A DNA stretch of 41,021 nt, from the NCBI RefSeq assembly GCF_000986865.1, contig NZ_LAVS01000014.1, positions 1-41,021 of the forward strand, in the 5' to 3' direction. Source of the DNA: Rheinheimera mesophila (lineage in GTDB: Bacteria; Pseudomonadota; Gammaproteobacteria; Enterobacterales; Alteromonadaceae). A program made the position numbers and the translations under genes. The notes under the pieces were generated by a model. That model was not told the DNA's origin. It searched no databases and saw only the letters and a list, made by a program, of their open reading frames with translations. This document shows, piece by piece, positions 24,230-32,032 of the stretch. How positions within the stretch are numbered: position 1 is the first letter of the stretch; each line of letters begins with the position of its first letter.

Positions 24230-25351
24230 ATGGTGATAAAACCCAGGTATAGGGCAGTCGTCTATGTTTTTTTTGTCGGCCTGTTCACTTGCGCTTTGAC
24301 CACTGTAGTGGCAGCTCCAGCGGATGAACTGGTACTGCAAACCAAACAGGTTATTGCGCGACCGATTTGGGTCCGACAGATAGAGGTTCAAGCCTCCGAG
24401 TCTGGCTCTGCTGCGGATCAAGTCAAGTTAGCCCAGGCTTATCTTCAACTGGCAAGACAACCAGGTTGGAGTCGCTATTTTGATAAAGCCCAACAGCTGC
24501 TGAAAAAAGCTCATCTCCCCTCTTCTGCCGGCTATTGGCTGGCAATGGCCGACACTGCACAGCAACAGCATCAGTTTGACAATGCACTGAATTATTTAGC
24601 TAAAGTGCAGCAGTTAGAGCCCGATAATCTGAATGCCCTACTAATGAAACAGCGGATTTATCTAGTCCAGAACAATACGACCGCAGCACTGGCTGAATGT
24701 AAAAAATTACTGGGACAACAAGAACTATTTTTACTCTCCTTATGCAGCCTTGAAGTTGTTGGACGTCAGGGAAAAACAAAAGACAGTTATAAAGCGCTAC
24801 AACTACTGGCGAGGCAACAACAGAATGTTCCACTGCCACAACAGCAATGGTTACTGGCGGTGCTGGCAGAGCAAGCGGAAACACTGCAACAGACCGGAAC
24901 AGCCAGAGGCTGGCTCGAGCAACTGTTATTCGCAAGAGGAGCAGAGACAGCCCCGCTGCCTCTGTGGGTAAAATGGGCGGATTTGACACTGCCCCAGGAC
25001 CCTGCTCTGGTCTATCACACATTGCGGGATTTACATCAACAACAACAGCTTGAAGATGCTCTTTTACTGCGTTTGGCCTTAGCTGAAAAACAACAAGCTG
25101 CTGGACAAGACTTTCAACAACAGATGCATCAACGTGTCCAACTGCGAGAGCTCAGACAAGACACACTGCACAGTGCCGATTTGGCTCACTATTACCTTCG
25201 ACTCGCCCCCGATCCAAAAAAGGCTTGGTACTACGCCAAGCTAAATAGTCAGCAAGCACAAGAGCCGGACGATCAGGCATTACTTAGCCTGGCACTCGCT
25301 CAGTTTGAACAAAATCCTCTTCCTTCAATTTCCAAAGGAGAACACCTATGA
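24230..25351 (+). CDS. Exported TPR protein of the DUF4331-TonB operon
   Basis: 373 residues, ATG with AAGGAG six bases upstream. An N-terminal hydrophobic segment (VVYVFFVGLFTCALTTVV, ending AAP) acts as signal peptide or anchor. From about residue 60 the chain is helical with TPR-like pairs, clearest at about 100-160 (YWLAMADTAQQQHQFDNAL, LAKVQQLEPDNLNALLMKQ). It probably sits in the periplasm as a docking scaffold. The stop overlaps the next ATG by four bases (ATGA), tying its translation to the HupE-domain-like protein. Specific partners are unknown. Confidence 0.88.
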   Translation: MVIKPRYRAVVYVFFVGLFTCALTTVVAAPADELVLQTKQVIARPIWVRQIEVQASESGSAADQVKLAQAYLQLARQPGWSRYFDKAQQLLKKAHLPSSAGYWLAMADTAQQQHQFDNALNYLAKVQQLEPDNLNALLMKQRIYLVQNNTTAALAECKKLLGQQELFLLSLCSLEVVGRQGKTKDSYKALQLLARQQQNVPLPQQQWLLAVLAEQAETLQQTGTARGWLEQLLFARGAETAPLPLWVKWADLTLPQDPALVYHTLRDLHQQQQLEDALLLRLALAEKQQAAGQDFQQQMHQRVQLRELRQDTLHSADLAHYYLRLAPDPKKAWYYAKLNSQQAQEPDDQALLSLALAQFEQNPLPSISKGEHL

Positions 25352-25830
25352 AATGGTTGGCCATCATGAGTTTCAGTCTGAGTTGTACTGTCTCTGCACA
25401 CAGCTTAAGCACTGCTTTTATGCAACTAAAACCGACTGATACTGGCTTATCCGCTACATTAGAGCTGAGTATTAACGACTTGCAGCAAGTATTAAACTGG
25501 CCTGCAGAGCAGGATGTGCGCTGGAGTGATATTCAAAAAAACAAGCTGCAAATCCTCAGCTATCTAGAACAACATCTTCAGTTTAACAGTGCAGCAAAAA
25601 CCCACTGCGAATTACAAACAGATCCCACTACCTGGTCAGCTATAGAAAAAAACCACACCTATTATTTAAGTTTGCCCCTGTTCAGCACCTGCAATGCACA
25701 GCAAAGTTCACTGCGTTATCAGATCTTCAATGAACTGCATGATCATAAACTAATCGTCAGTTGGTCAGATCAACAAAAGGTTGTTACCCAGCAAAATCCT
25801 GTCCTTGATCTGACCCAGATGGCACCATAA
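25348..25830 (+). CDS. Small exported protein resembling the periplasmic half of HupE/UreJ-type proteins
   Basis: 160 residues with a signal peptide (MKWLAIMSFSLSCTVSA) and a mature start of HSLSTAF. The pattern LELSINDLQQVLNW, VRWSDIQKNKLQILSYLEQHL resembles the extracytoplasmic N-terminal domain of HupE/UreJ_2 proteins (consensus style 'LRDLD..LG....G.ITWGEL...'). In that family a multi-span membrane domain follows; here the gene stops (TAATG) and the TonB receptor begins on the overlapping ATG. There is no membrane segment besides the signal. The domain assignment is by eye and needs a profile search. HupE/UreJ proteins are linked to nickel or other metals, which suggests but does not prove a metal role. 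Confidence 0.8.
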   Translation: MKWLAIMSFSLSCTVSAHSLSTAFMQLKPTDTGLSATLELSINDLQQVLNWPAEQDVRWSDIQKNKLQILSYLEQHLQFNSAAKTHCELQTDPTTWSAIEKNHTYYLSLPLFSTCNAQQSSLRYQIFNELHDHKLIVSWSDQQKVVTQQNPVLDLTQMAP

Positions 25831-27872
25831 TGAGCAAAATAAAACACTTACTCTATTGCAGTCCTATGCTTTGCTCAACACTGCTTCTAGCGCAAGAGCA
25901 ACACAGTTCACCTGAGCCAGAACTGATTTTAGTGCGAGGGGTACAGCACCAACACGGATCTGGCGTCAATGCCTCTGAAGGTCATGTTCATGGCGTAGAT
26001 ATTGAACAACGAGCCTTGTTAAGGCCGGGCGATATGCTGGAGTTTGTGCCAGGTATGGTTGTGACCCAACATAGCGGCAGCGGTAAGGCTAACCAGTATT
26101 TTTTAAGAGGTTTTAATCTGGACCATGGCACTGACTTTGCCACCTCGGTGGATGGTATGCCTGTGAATATGCGAAGTCATGGCCACGGCCAAGGCTATTC
26201 TGATCTTAATTTCCTGATCCCCGAACTGGTCGAACACATTCGCTATCGCAAGGGGAACTACCAGGCACAAGATGGTGACTTCGCCAATGCCGGAGCGGCC
26301 GATTTTGCGTTAAAAACGCAGAGCCCTGAACTGCTACAACTGAGTCTGGGCCAACATCAATACCAAAGGATTTTAGCCGGTGGTAGCGCTAGTTACGACA
26401 ATGCAGACTGGCTGAATGCAATCGAGTTGCAAGGTTACGCTGGTCCATGGCAAGGCGTCGACGAACAAGTCAGAAAAGTAAATCTGGTCAGCCGTTACAG
26501 CACAGAACAACAAGATTCAGCGAAGCGACTCACCCTGATGCTATATGACAACAGTTGGAATGCAGCAGACCAAATACCACAAAGAGCAGTAGACCAGGGA
26601 CAGATTGACAGGCTGGGAGTGATAGATCCAAGCTCAGGCGGAACGAGCACCAGACAGAGCCTCTCGGGCCACTGGCAACAGCAAAGTTTTAAAGCCAGTG
26701 GTTATTGGATCCAAACTGAACTGCAGCTTTGGTCTAACTTCAGTTACTTTCTTAATGATCCGCTCAAAGGCGATCAGTTTGAGCAAACCGATAAAAGACA
26801 AGTGTTCGGCGGTGAACTAAGCCAAGAGTCAAAACTTCAACTTGGATCTCTCGACTGGATCCATCAGTTTGGCTTGCAGACTAGATATGATGATATAGAC
26901 CAACTGGGTTTAGCCCTGACCGAAAAAAGAATACAACATCAGGCAGTGCGGCTAGATCAGGTGCAGCAGCAATCCTGGTCCGTTTTCAATCAGCAACAAC
27001 TGCAGTTGAGTCAGAATATACAGGCTCTGCTTGGATTACGTTATGATTGGATGTCCGCCACAGTAGAAAGCCTGCTGGAGCAGCAAAACAGTGGCCAGGT
27101 CTCGCAAGGCATAAGTTCTGTAAAACTGGGACTTCGTTACCAGAGCAATGAAACTCAACAGTGGGATATTTCGATTGGTCAAGGTATGCACTCTAACGAT
27201 GCAAGAGGCGCTACCATAAGCACAGATCCTGTCAATGGAGAACCAGCAAACCCAGTGCCACTCTGGGTCCGCTCAGAGGGAGCTGAACTAGGCTGGCGTT
27301 ATCTTCAGCCAGAACGATGGCAAATCTCGATTGCAGTCTGGGCTTTGCAGCTTGATTCAGAGCTTGTGTATGTCGGGGATGCTGGCGGCACTGAAGCCAA
27401 CAGAGCATCACGCAGAACGGGCGCAGAGCTGGCGTGGTATTACTGGATAAATCCAGCCTGGACTTTAGATCTGGAGCTGGCGACCAGTCGCAGCAGGTAC
27501 AGAAGTCTAAGTCAGGATGAGGGCCGCTTTATCGAAGGTTCTCTTCCCGGTGTCGCCAGTGTGTCGATAAATTATCATGACAATACAGGGGTTCATGCTA
27601 ATTTGCGGTTACGTCATTTTGGCCGCAGAACACTGGACAGTTTTAACCGACAACGTGCACCAAGCAGCACAGTCCTTAATGCTAACCTGTCCTACCAATG
27701 GCAACAATGGGAACTTGGTGCCGAACTGCTGAATTTAACAAATCGAAAGGTCGCGGACATGGTGTATTTTTATCCATCTCGGTTGCAAAACGAAGCTGAG
27801 GAGATCGAAGACGTACACTTCCATCCACTGGAGCCCCGTATGCTACGGTTGTCCTTAGGTTATCGTTTTTAG
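25830..27872 (+). CDS. TonB-dependent outer-membrane receptor with His-rich N-terminus
   Basis: 680 residues, its ATG sharing one base with the previous stop. The signal peptide covers about 1-21. A TonB-box-like ELILVRG sits at about 31-37 and the plug at about 40-165 (GDMLEFVPGMVV, NQYFLRGFNLDHGTDF, VDGMPVNMRSHGHGQGYSD). The 22-strand barrel ends in Phe680 (LRLSLGYRF). There is no extra N-terminal signalling (STN) domain, so it is not a FecA-type transducer. Histidines cluster at HQHGSG, EGHVHG and HGHG near the plug start, which could bind a transition metal. It is the last gene of the ECF-controlled operon. Substrate unknown. Confidence 0.93.
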   Translation: MSKIKHLLYCSPMLCSTLLLAQEQHSSPEPELILVRGVQHQHGSGVNASEGHVHGVDIEQRALLRPGDMLEFVPGMVVTQHSGSGKANQYFLRGFNLDHGTDFATSVDGMPVNMRSHGHGQGYSDLNFLIPELVEHIRYRKGNYQAQDGDFANAGAADFALKTQSPELLQLSLGQHQYQRILAGGSASYDNADWLNAIELQGYAGPWQGVDEQVRKVNLVSRYSTEQQDSAKRLTLMLYDNSWNAADQIPQRAVDQGQIDRLGVIDPSSGGTSTRQSLSGHWQQQSFKASGYWIQTELQLWSNFSYFLNDPLKGDQFEQTDKRQVFGGELSQESKLQLGSLDWIHQFGLQTRYDDIDQLGLALTEKRIQHQAVRLDQVQQQSWSVFNQQQLQLSQNIQALLGLRYDWMSATVESLLEQQNSGQVSQGISSVKLGLRYQSNETQQWDISIGQGMHSNDARGATISTDPVNGEPANPVPLWVRSEGAELGWRYLQPERWQISIAVWALQLDSELVYVGDAGGTEANRASRRTGAELAWYYWINPAWTLDLELATSRSRYRSLSQDEGRFIEGSLPGVASVSINYHDNTGVHANLRLRHFGRRTLDSFNRQRAPSSTVLNANLSYQWQQWELGAELLNLTNRKVADMVYFYPSRLQNEAEEIEDVHFHPLEPRMLRLSLGYRF

Positions 27873-27900
27873 TCGGGGGAAATGACCGAGGTTATCCGCA

Positions 27901-27932
27901 ATAAAAAGAGCCAGCTTGTCGTCACTGGCTCT
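27901..27932 (-). terminator. Terminator of the HiPIP gene
   Basis: AGAGCCAG and CTGGCTCT form an 8-base stem with a 10-base loop. Read on the minus strand it follows the HiPIP stop and runs into TTTTTAT, so it is a good intrinsic terminator there. On the plus strand, after the TonB receptor gene, there is no T-run. Confidence 0.75.
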
Positions 27933-27965
27933 GTCGATAGCATAGTTGCAAAACTGAGTCTCACC

Positions 27966-28256
27966 TCAGGCTTTTTTCACCCAGGCGGCGCACCAGCCTT
28001 CTGCACTGACCAGCTTACCGGGGAAAATATTACATCCCCTTAAAGCATCACCGTCTTTGCCTTGCACTTGCATACAGTTTGCGCAGTTCGCTCCGGCGAC
28101 CGTGGACTTGTCCACATATTTCATCGCCACCGCCAGTGGATCATCGGCTTTCACTTTTTCCTGAGCCAGAGCGTGCAAAGCTGTCCCGCCCAGAGTGATC
28201 CCCACTAAGGTGGAGGCCGAGAGTTTTAAAAAGTTACGTCTGTCTAAATTTCCCAT
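27966..28256 (-). CDS. High-potential iron-sulfur protein (HiPIP), Tat-exported
   Basis: 96 residues from the ATG at 28256, with GGAG seven bases upstream; a longer frame starts 11 codons earlier without such a site. The twin-arginine signal DRRNFLKLSAS (Arg6-Arg7) and a hydrophobic segment end near Ala31, which fits export of a pre-folded cofactor protein. Four cysteines, Cys58, Cys61, Cys75 and Cys89 (C-x2-C-x13-C-x13-C), give the 4Fe-4S HiPIP pattern, with the usual aromatic Trp next to the last Cys. It carries electrons in the periplasm, typically from the bc1 complex to an oxidase or reductase. It is monocistronic with its own terminator. Confidence 0.93.
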   Translation of the reverse strand: MGNLDRRNFLKLSASTLVGITLGGTALHALAQEKVKADDPLAVAMKYVDKSTVAGANCANCMQVQGKDGDALRGCNIFPGKLVSAEGWCAAWVKKA

Positions 28257-28418
28257 CCTGTTACTCCGTTTTTGACATGGTTGAGTCAAGGTGTTCTGCC
28301 CCTTGACGTGACTTGGCTATGTACTCTACGGAGTATGGACCAAACAAGACTAATCCGACTTGATCTAACGCAGGCTTTCCACAGAATCAACTGGCAAGTT
28401 CAGTAGACGGCTGTGTGG

Positions 28419-29216
28419 CTATCCGTTGTTATTTGGCGACTTGGTGACATAAAATTTAAGCCATTGCGCTATAGTCCCCTGCTGCTGTTGCTCCTGCAGA
28501 TAGTGGTTAAAAGCCGTTAGCTGCGCTTTCCAGCGCGGGTGAAAGGCCACAGTTAGGGCCACCGTATTAAAACCCTGTGCAGAGCGATAGAGCGCCTGAG
28601 TAGGAAAATGATGATGCAAAAGCCAGTTCGCCACATGCTCATTGATAAAGGCAAACTCACAACGGCCATTGAGCAGCATTTTCAGTTGCGTCAGTTCACT
28701 GGATGAATCGACCCGTGCCGCCTGATTGCTATTAAAGTATGGGTCTAACGCGTCGTACACATAATACTGGCGGGTGCAGACTGTTTTGCCCTGAATAAGT
28801 TCGGGCAGTGTTGCCTGTGCAGACATCGGCTGACGGGCAAACAAATAATCTTTGTGTTCAAGCAAAGGCGCAGAAAACAACAAGAGTTCAGGATGTTGTG
28901 TCCATTCTTTTGCTAACAACATAGCATCCACATCGCCCTGATACAGCCTGTGCTCAGCCCGGGTTCTGTTGTCTGCGACGTACTGGACTTGAATGTTTTG
29001 CTGCTGAAAAAAATCCTGCAGTATCTCTGGCACCAAACCAACCACGCGTTGTGTGGTTTCGTCCTGATACATATAAGGTGGAACCTGAGGGTAATAAAGT
29101 ACAAATTTCAATTCGCGCTGCACAGCATCCGCCTGCACTGGCAGTAGAAAAGCGGCAAAGACCAATACAACCCTGCGGTAGATGTTCCGTACTCGGTGTA
29201 CTTTCCATAGCGTCAT
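28419..29216 (-). CDS. Periplasmic solute-binding protein (SBP_bac_3 family)
   Basis: 265 residues with an N-terminal signal segment (VVLVFAAFLLPVQADA). The mature part starts KFVLYYPQVPPYMYQDET, then VGLVPEILQDFF, the usual opening of family 3 extracellular solute-binding proteins; QGDVDAMLLAKEWT and LLNGRCEFAFINEHVANW are the second-lobe landmarks. These bind amino acids or related small molecules. There is no ABC permease or ATPase gene nearby, so it may be an orphan binder or sensor input, as is common for such proteins in Alteromonadales. Ligand unknown. Confidence 0.85.
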   Translation of the reverse strand: MTLWKVHRVRNIYRRVVLVFAAFLLPVQADAVQRELKFVLYYPQVPPYMYQDETTQRVVGLVPEILQDFFQQQNIQVQYVADNRTRAEHRLYQGDVDAMLLAKEWTQHPELLLFSAPLLEHKDYLFARQPMSAQATLPELIQGKTVCTRQYYVYDALDPYFNSNQAARVDSSSELTQLKMLLNGRCEFAFINEHVANWLLHHHFPTQALYRSAQGFNTVALTVAFHPRWKAQLTAFNHYLQEQQQQGTIAQWLKFYVTKSPNNNG

Positions 29217-29396
29217 TTTAAGGTGCCTACCTCAGCTATTCGGGAGCGTACTGTCGATAATACAAGTATTAGCGTTTTTATCAAATAGTTGTTTCCAGGA
29301 CGGCCGTGCAGAAAAATTCTGCACTTGCTGTTGTCAGTCAGCCCGCTGTGGCATAGAGTGCGGCCAGACATTGGTATTTTTGAACGTTATTTAGGT

Positions 29397-30521
29397 ATGA
29401 AACAACATCTTTTGTGGCTGGGTGTAGCCAGTTTAATTTTATCCGCCTGTAGCCAGACCCAGGGCATTCATCATTCCAATCAGTTTGTGAACAATGGTCT
29501 GGATAAGAATGCAAAACCGCTGGATGGAACCTATCAGTTACAACAAGGCGCCGCTTTAAATCCAGAGTGGTTAACGCCACAGCTATTAACAGGTCTTGAG
29601 CAACAACTGCAGTACTTGAATAAAAAGTCGGTCGCATCAGAGTATGCTTTACCTGGTCTGAACGTCAGTAAGACGCAGTTACAGCACAGTATCCGCTTGG
29701 TACAACAATGGGCTGAATCCCCAAGTGCAGAAGGAGGCCAGGCTTTTCAGCTTTATCAGCTCGCAGGCGAGGACGGCAAAGGCAATGTGCAGTTTACCGG
29801 CTATTATGTTCCTGTGTTTAAAGTACGCTCCGCACCGGATGCTGAGTATAAATACCCTATCTACCGTAAACCCGCCGGTATGACCAGTTACCCAAGCCGC
29901 GAGCAAATTGATTTTGAGCAGGCACTGGCGGGTCAGGGTCTGGAGCTGTTTTACAGCAAGAGTCTGGTTGATAACTTCTTTATGCAGGTACAGGGCTCAG
30001 GTGTGGTAGAAGACGAATATGGTCAGCAGCATTTATTAAGCTACGGCGGTGGTAATGGCCATTCCTACCGTAGTCTCGGCAAAGTGCTGATTGAAATGGG
30101 CGAATACACAGCTCAAACCATATCGGCCTCTGCGATTAAAGAGTGGTTGGCGAAAAATCCACACAGACAACGTGAGCTGATGAGCCAAAATCCAAGCTAT
30201 ACCTTTTTCTCTTTGGGCCTGAGCCAACCTGTTGGAGCTGCTAATGTGCCTTTGACGCCATTACACTCTGTGGCAGTCGATCCTGCGTTTATTCCGCTGG
30301 GCGCAGTAGTACTGGCGCAAGTGCCACTGCTTGATGCGCAGGGAGAGCTCACCGGTCATGAGTTCAGACTAATGTTGGCACAGGACAAAGGAGCCGCGAT
30401 TAAAACGCCGGGCCGTATTGATGTATATCAGGGCATAGGAGAGCAAGCCCAAGAGCGCAGCGATAGTTTGCGTCACTACGGCAAAATCTGGCTGATCCTG
30501 CCCAAAGCGGCCCCGCACTGA
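29397..30521 (+). CDS. mltA: Membrane-bound lytic murein transglycosylase A
   Basis: 374 residues from the ATG at 29397, which gives a lipoprotein signal with lipobox Leu-Ser-Ala-Cys (Cys18); the frame is open 36 codons further upstream but without leader character. The MltA domain covers about 70-260 (VQFTGYYVPVFKVR, YPIYRKP, FFMQVQGSGVV). The C-terminal 3D domain has its three Asp residues, Asp295 (AVDPAFIPLG), Asp330 (AQDKGAAIK, the likely catalytic residue) and Asp342 (GRIDVY). It cleaves peptidoglycan glycan strands, forming 1,6-anhydro ends, from the inner face of the outer membrane. It is monocistronic. Confidence 0.95.
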   Translation: MKQHLLWLGVASLILSACSQTQGIHHSNQFVNNGLDKNAKPLDGTYQLQQGAALNPEWLTPQLLTGLEQQLQYLNKKSVASEYALPGLNVSKTQLQHSIRLVQQWAESPSAEGGQAFQLYQLAGEDGKGNVQFTGYYVPVFKVRSAPDAEYKYPIYRKPAGMTSYPSREQIDFEQALAGQGLELFYSKSLVDNFFMQVQGSGVVEDEYGQQHLLSYGGGNGHSYRSLGKVLIEMGEYTAQTISASAIKEWLAKNPHRQRELMSQNPSYTFFSLGLSQPVGAANVPLTPLHSVAVDPAFIPLGAVVLAQVPLLDAQGELTGHEFRLMLAQDKGAAIKTPGRIDVYQGIGEQAQERSDSLRHYGKIWLILPKAAPH

Positions 30522-30616
30522 CCCCTGGCCATGCGGTGGCGGTCCATAGCACTGAGGGCCACACCGGCCCTCGTTATGGTGCCAGGTTCATGCGCTCTGT
30601 CTAGCGTCTGGTCGAA

Positions 30617-31096
30617 TTAGCTTTGTCTGGTTAATTGAGCACGTAACTGCATCAGTTCAAGACGTAGTGCATGAATATCAGGTTCCGCCATACCACAACT
30701 GAGACCTATGCTTTGATGAACCTGAACCGCCTGCGGCCGCATCGCCCATCCTGCCTCAGTCAGACGAATTTCCAGCGTGCGTTCATTGTGTGGATTACGG
30801 GTTCTGACCAACAAGCCCATAGCTTCCATGCGTTTAATCACCGGAGTTAATGCCCCCGAATCAATATGCAACTGCTCACCTATGTCTTTTAACGCCACCC
30901 CATCGTTTTGCCACAAAATCAGCATGATCAGATACTGCGGATAAGTGAGTCCCAATTTATCCAGCAAAGGTTTGTACACCTTGGTCATCGCCAGCGAGGT
31001 GGAATACAAAGCAAAGCAAAGCTGCTGATCCAAATGCAATGCTTTTTGGCTTTGCGCATCCAATGGAGCTTTGGTCTGTTCGGAAGAGTTCGCCAT
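30617..31096 (-). CDS. ohrR: OhrR-type MarR regulator (organic hydroperoxide sensor)
   Basis: 159 residues from the ATG at 31096; an upstream in-frame TTG has no Shine-Dalgarno. The N-terminal LCFALYSTSLAMTKVYKPLLDKLGLTYPQYL is split by reactive Cys27, the OhrR hallmark. A winged helix-turn-helix follows (LKDIGEQLHIDSGALTPVIK, then wing RTRNPHNERTLEI). A second Cys134 near the C-terminus makes it a 2-Cys OhrR, in which oxidation of Cys27 by organic peroxides leads to a disulphide and release of DNA. The usual ohr peroxidase gene is not adjacent on either side. Confidence 0.9.
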   Translation of the reverse strand: MANSSEQTKAPLDAQSQKALHLDQQLCFALYSTSLAMTKVYKPLLDKLGLTYPQYLIMLILWQNDGVALKDIGEQLHIDSGALTPVIKRMEAMGLLVRTRNPHNERTLEIRLTEAGWAMRPQAVQVHQSIGLSCGMAEPDIHALRLELMQLRAQLTRQS

Positions 31097-31441
31097 GCTG
31101 AAATTGCCTGTCTGAAAGCTAAAGAACCGCAAGGTTAATCAGCATGTTGTCAAAGGTCAACAGCTTCTGCGCTTTTAAGGTCGGATCGGTGTTGATGATC
31201 CACCTCTCTGTATTTTGCACATTTTTTTATTTCGCCCTTGATCTTCGGGATCCCACCCTTATTTATGTACCGTTCGTTACATAATGCATATTTATTAACC
31301 CCCTCAAGATAACCTTTGCTGCCGCAGAACAAAGCAAGGTGCGGAGGATCAGGTAATAGCTATGAAGTTTCAGGTAGTGAGTCGCAGTAAAGCCTGCAGC
31401 ACAAGAGGCGGGTTTGGCGAAAGTTTAAGGCAGGATGATCG
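31097..31441. other. Intergenic region between ohrR and pagL-like gene
   Basis: About 345 bases with no convincing gene. It separates two divergent genes and must hold both promoters. A 60-codon minus-strand frame at 31150-31332 starts with TTG, has no ribosome site and an odd Lys/Cys-rich composition, so I do not call it. No clear OhrR-type operator or repeat was seen. Confidence 0.5.
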
Positions 31442-31960
31442 ATGAAAAAAGTTTTACTGGCAGTGGTTGTGCTACTGCTGAGCCTGCAGGCTCAGGCTCA
31501 GGTTGCCGCAGTTGATTTGGTAAAAGGTGAAGCGGACGTGTTAGGTATACGCCTGGGGTACAGGCCGACTGAATGGCATCTGGCAACAGTACCTGTGCTG
31601 GGCGATGCACAACTTTATCTGGAAGTCAGTGCAAATCTGTGGCGGTATGGCGAAGACGCTGAATACGACAGTAATTTGGCTGTCGCGTTATCTCCGGTTT
31701 TAGTGAAACAATTCAGTACTTTGTATAACAGAGCTTTGTTTTGGGAATTTGGCATAGGCCTTAGCTTATTGGACAAACAACGTTTTGCCGGTAAAGATCT
31801 GGGCTCCCATTACCAGTTTGAAGACCGCATAGGCCTGATCTGGCAACTGCATCACAAGGCGCAACTGGCGTTACGTTACATGCATTACTCCAACGCAGGT
31901 TTACAAAAACCTAATCCCGGCCTGGATTTTATAGCCTTGTCTTACGCCTATCGATTCTGA
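31442..31960 (+). CDS. pagL: PagL-like lipid A 3-O-deacylase
   Basis: 172 residues, ATG with AGGATGATCG just upstream. The signal peptide is MKKVLLAVVVLLLSLQAQAQ. The rest alternates as a small 8-strand outer-membrane barrel ending in Phe172 (LSYAYRF). The PagL motif RYMHYSNAGLQKPNPGLD supplies His148 and Ser150 of the catalytic triad. The position 12 residues after the Ser, Glu in P. aeruginosa PagL, is Asp162 here. It would remove the 3-position acyl chain from lipid A in the outer membrane. It is monocistronic. Confidence 0.88.
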   Translation: MKKVLLAVVVLLLSLQAQAQVAAVDLVKGEADVLGIRLGYRPTEWHLATVPVLGDAQLYLEVSANLWRYGEDAEYDSNLAVALSPVLVKQFSTLYNRALFWEFGIGLSLLDKQRFAGKDLGSHYQFEDRIGLIWQLHHKAQLALRYMHYSNAGLQKPNPGLDFIALSYAYRF

Positions 31961-31976
31961 ACCATAGCCTGGAGTG

Positions 31977-32001
31977 AAAAAAGCCGCCTGAAAAAGGCGG
32001 C
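31977..32001 (-). terminator. Terminator of the MCP gene
   Basis: GCCGCC and GGCGGC form a stem with a seven-base loop. On the minus strand it is followed by six T residues and lies 31 bases after the MCP stop: a classical intrinsic terminator. Confidence 0.88.
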
Positions 32002-32032
32002 CGACTTTACCAGTGAGGGTCAACGCTGAGTA

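Noticed and set aside
30554-30572. Hairpin GAGGGCC-ACACC-GGCCCTC after mltA as terminator
   Set aside because: Good stem but no T-run in either direction; left unannotated as a terminator.
31150-31332. 60-codon minus-strand open frame between ohrR and the pagL-like gene
   Set aside because: TTG start, no ribosome site, Lys/Cys-rich composition unlike neighbours; it looks like chance.
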